NCBI RefSeq assembly: GCF_049243985.1
Contig: NC_135375.1
Span: 27,032,490 to 27,096,489, forward strand
Direction of reading: 5' to 3'
DNA from: Paroedura picta
Taxonomy: Eukaryota > Chordata > Lepidosauria > Squamata > Gekkonidae
DNA length: 64,000 nt
Below are positions 57,313 to 64,000 of this stretch, piece after piece; the stretch's first letter is position 1; each line of letters begins with the position of its first letter. Position numbers and translations under genes: made by a program. The notes beneath the pieces are model-generated. The model searched no databases and was not told the DNA's origin. It saw only the letters and a program-made list of their open reading frames with translations.

Positions 57313-64000
<6,688 letters not shown>

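Overview
The window is a vertebrate nuclear locus, most likely from a squamate reptile (lizard-like). It has intron-split genes with GT-AG junctions, many CR1 and L2 LINE tails, tRNA-derived and 5S-rRNA-derived SINEs of squamate style, and very many short hAT-type elements. It holds three protein-coding genes in the order known from amniotes: MAP3K1 (+), SETD9 (+) and MIER3 (-). No tRNA or rRNA gene, CRISPR array, or identifiable endogenous retrovirus was seen.

Layout. 1-6340 is MAP3K1 intron 1 (exon 1 lies upstream). 6341-29384 carries 19 coding exons of MAP3K1, matching human exons 2-20: 1341 codons, with SWIM zinc finger, RING, alpha-helical/TOG region, low-complexity linker and complete kinase domain, all intact. 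Its 3' UTR runs to about 32440. 32440-37632 is intergenic and mostly LINE/SINE debris. SETD9 has six coding exons (37633-49147, 294 codons) starting in a GC-rich, CpG-rich block. 49148-53934 is its 3' flank and the intergenic space. MIER3 is convergent with SETD9: its 3' UTR starts near 53935, the last coding exon is 57313-57770, and the window ends inside an upstream exon at 64000; 405 codons including ELM2 and SANT are present.

MAP3K1 is the MEKK1 kinase/E3 ligase of the JNK and ERK pathways, SETD9 is a SET-domain protein, and MIER3 is an ELM2-SANT corepressor subunit. They share a neighbourhood but no obvious common pathway.

The most striking non-genic structure is a dense family of fold-back MITEs: 13 copies in 64 kb, most near-perfect 66-bp inverted repeats around a tiny loop, flanked by 8-bp target duplications with central TA (the Buster-type hAT signature). 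One copy is a perfect palindrome; several carry private substitutions shared by both arms; some lost one arm through deletions with 2-3 bp microhomology; one lies directly beside another hAT element with three copies of the same 8-bp target. Other notable structures are an inverted SINE pair in SETD9 intron 3, a GC-rich palindromic element 85 bp from the final MIER3 splice acceptor, and clear nested insertions that order the repeat families in time.
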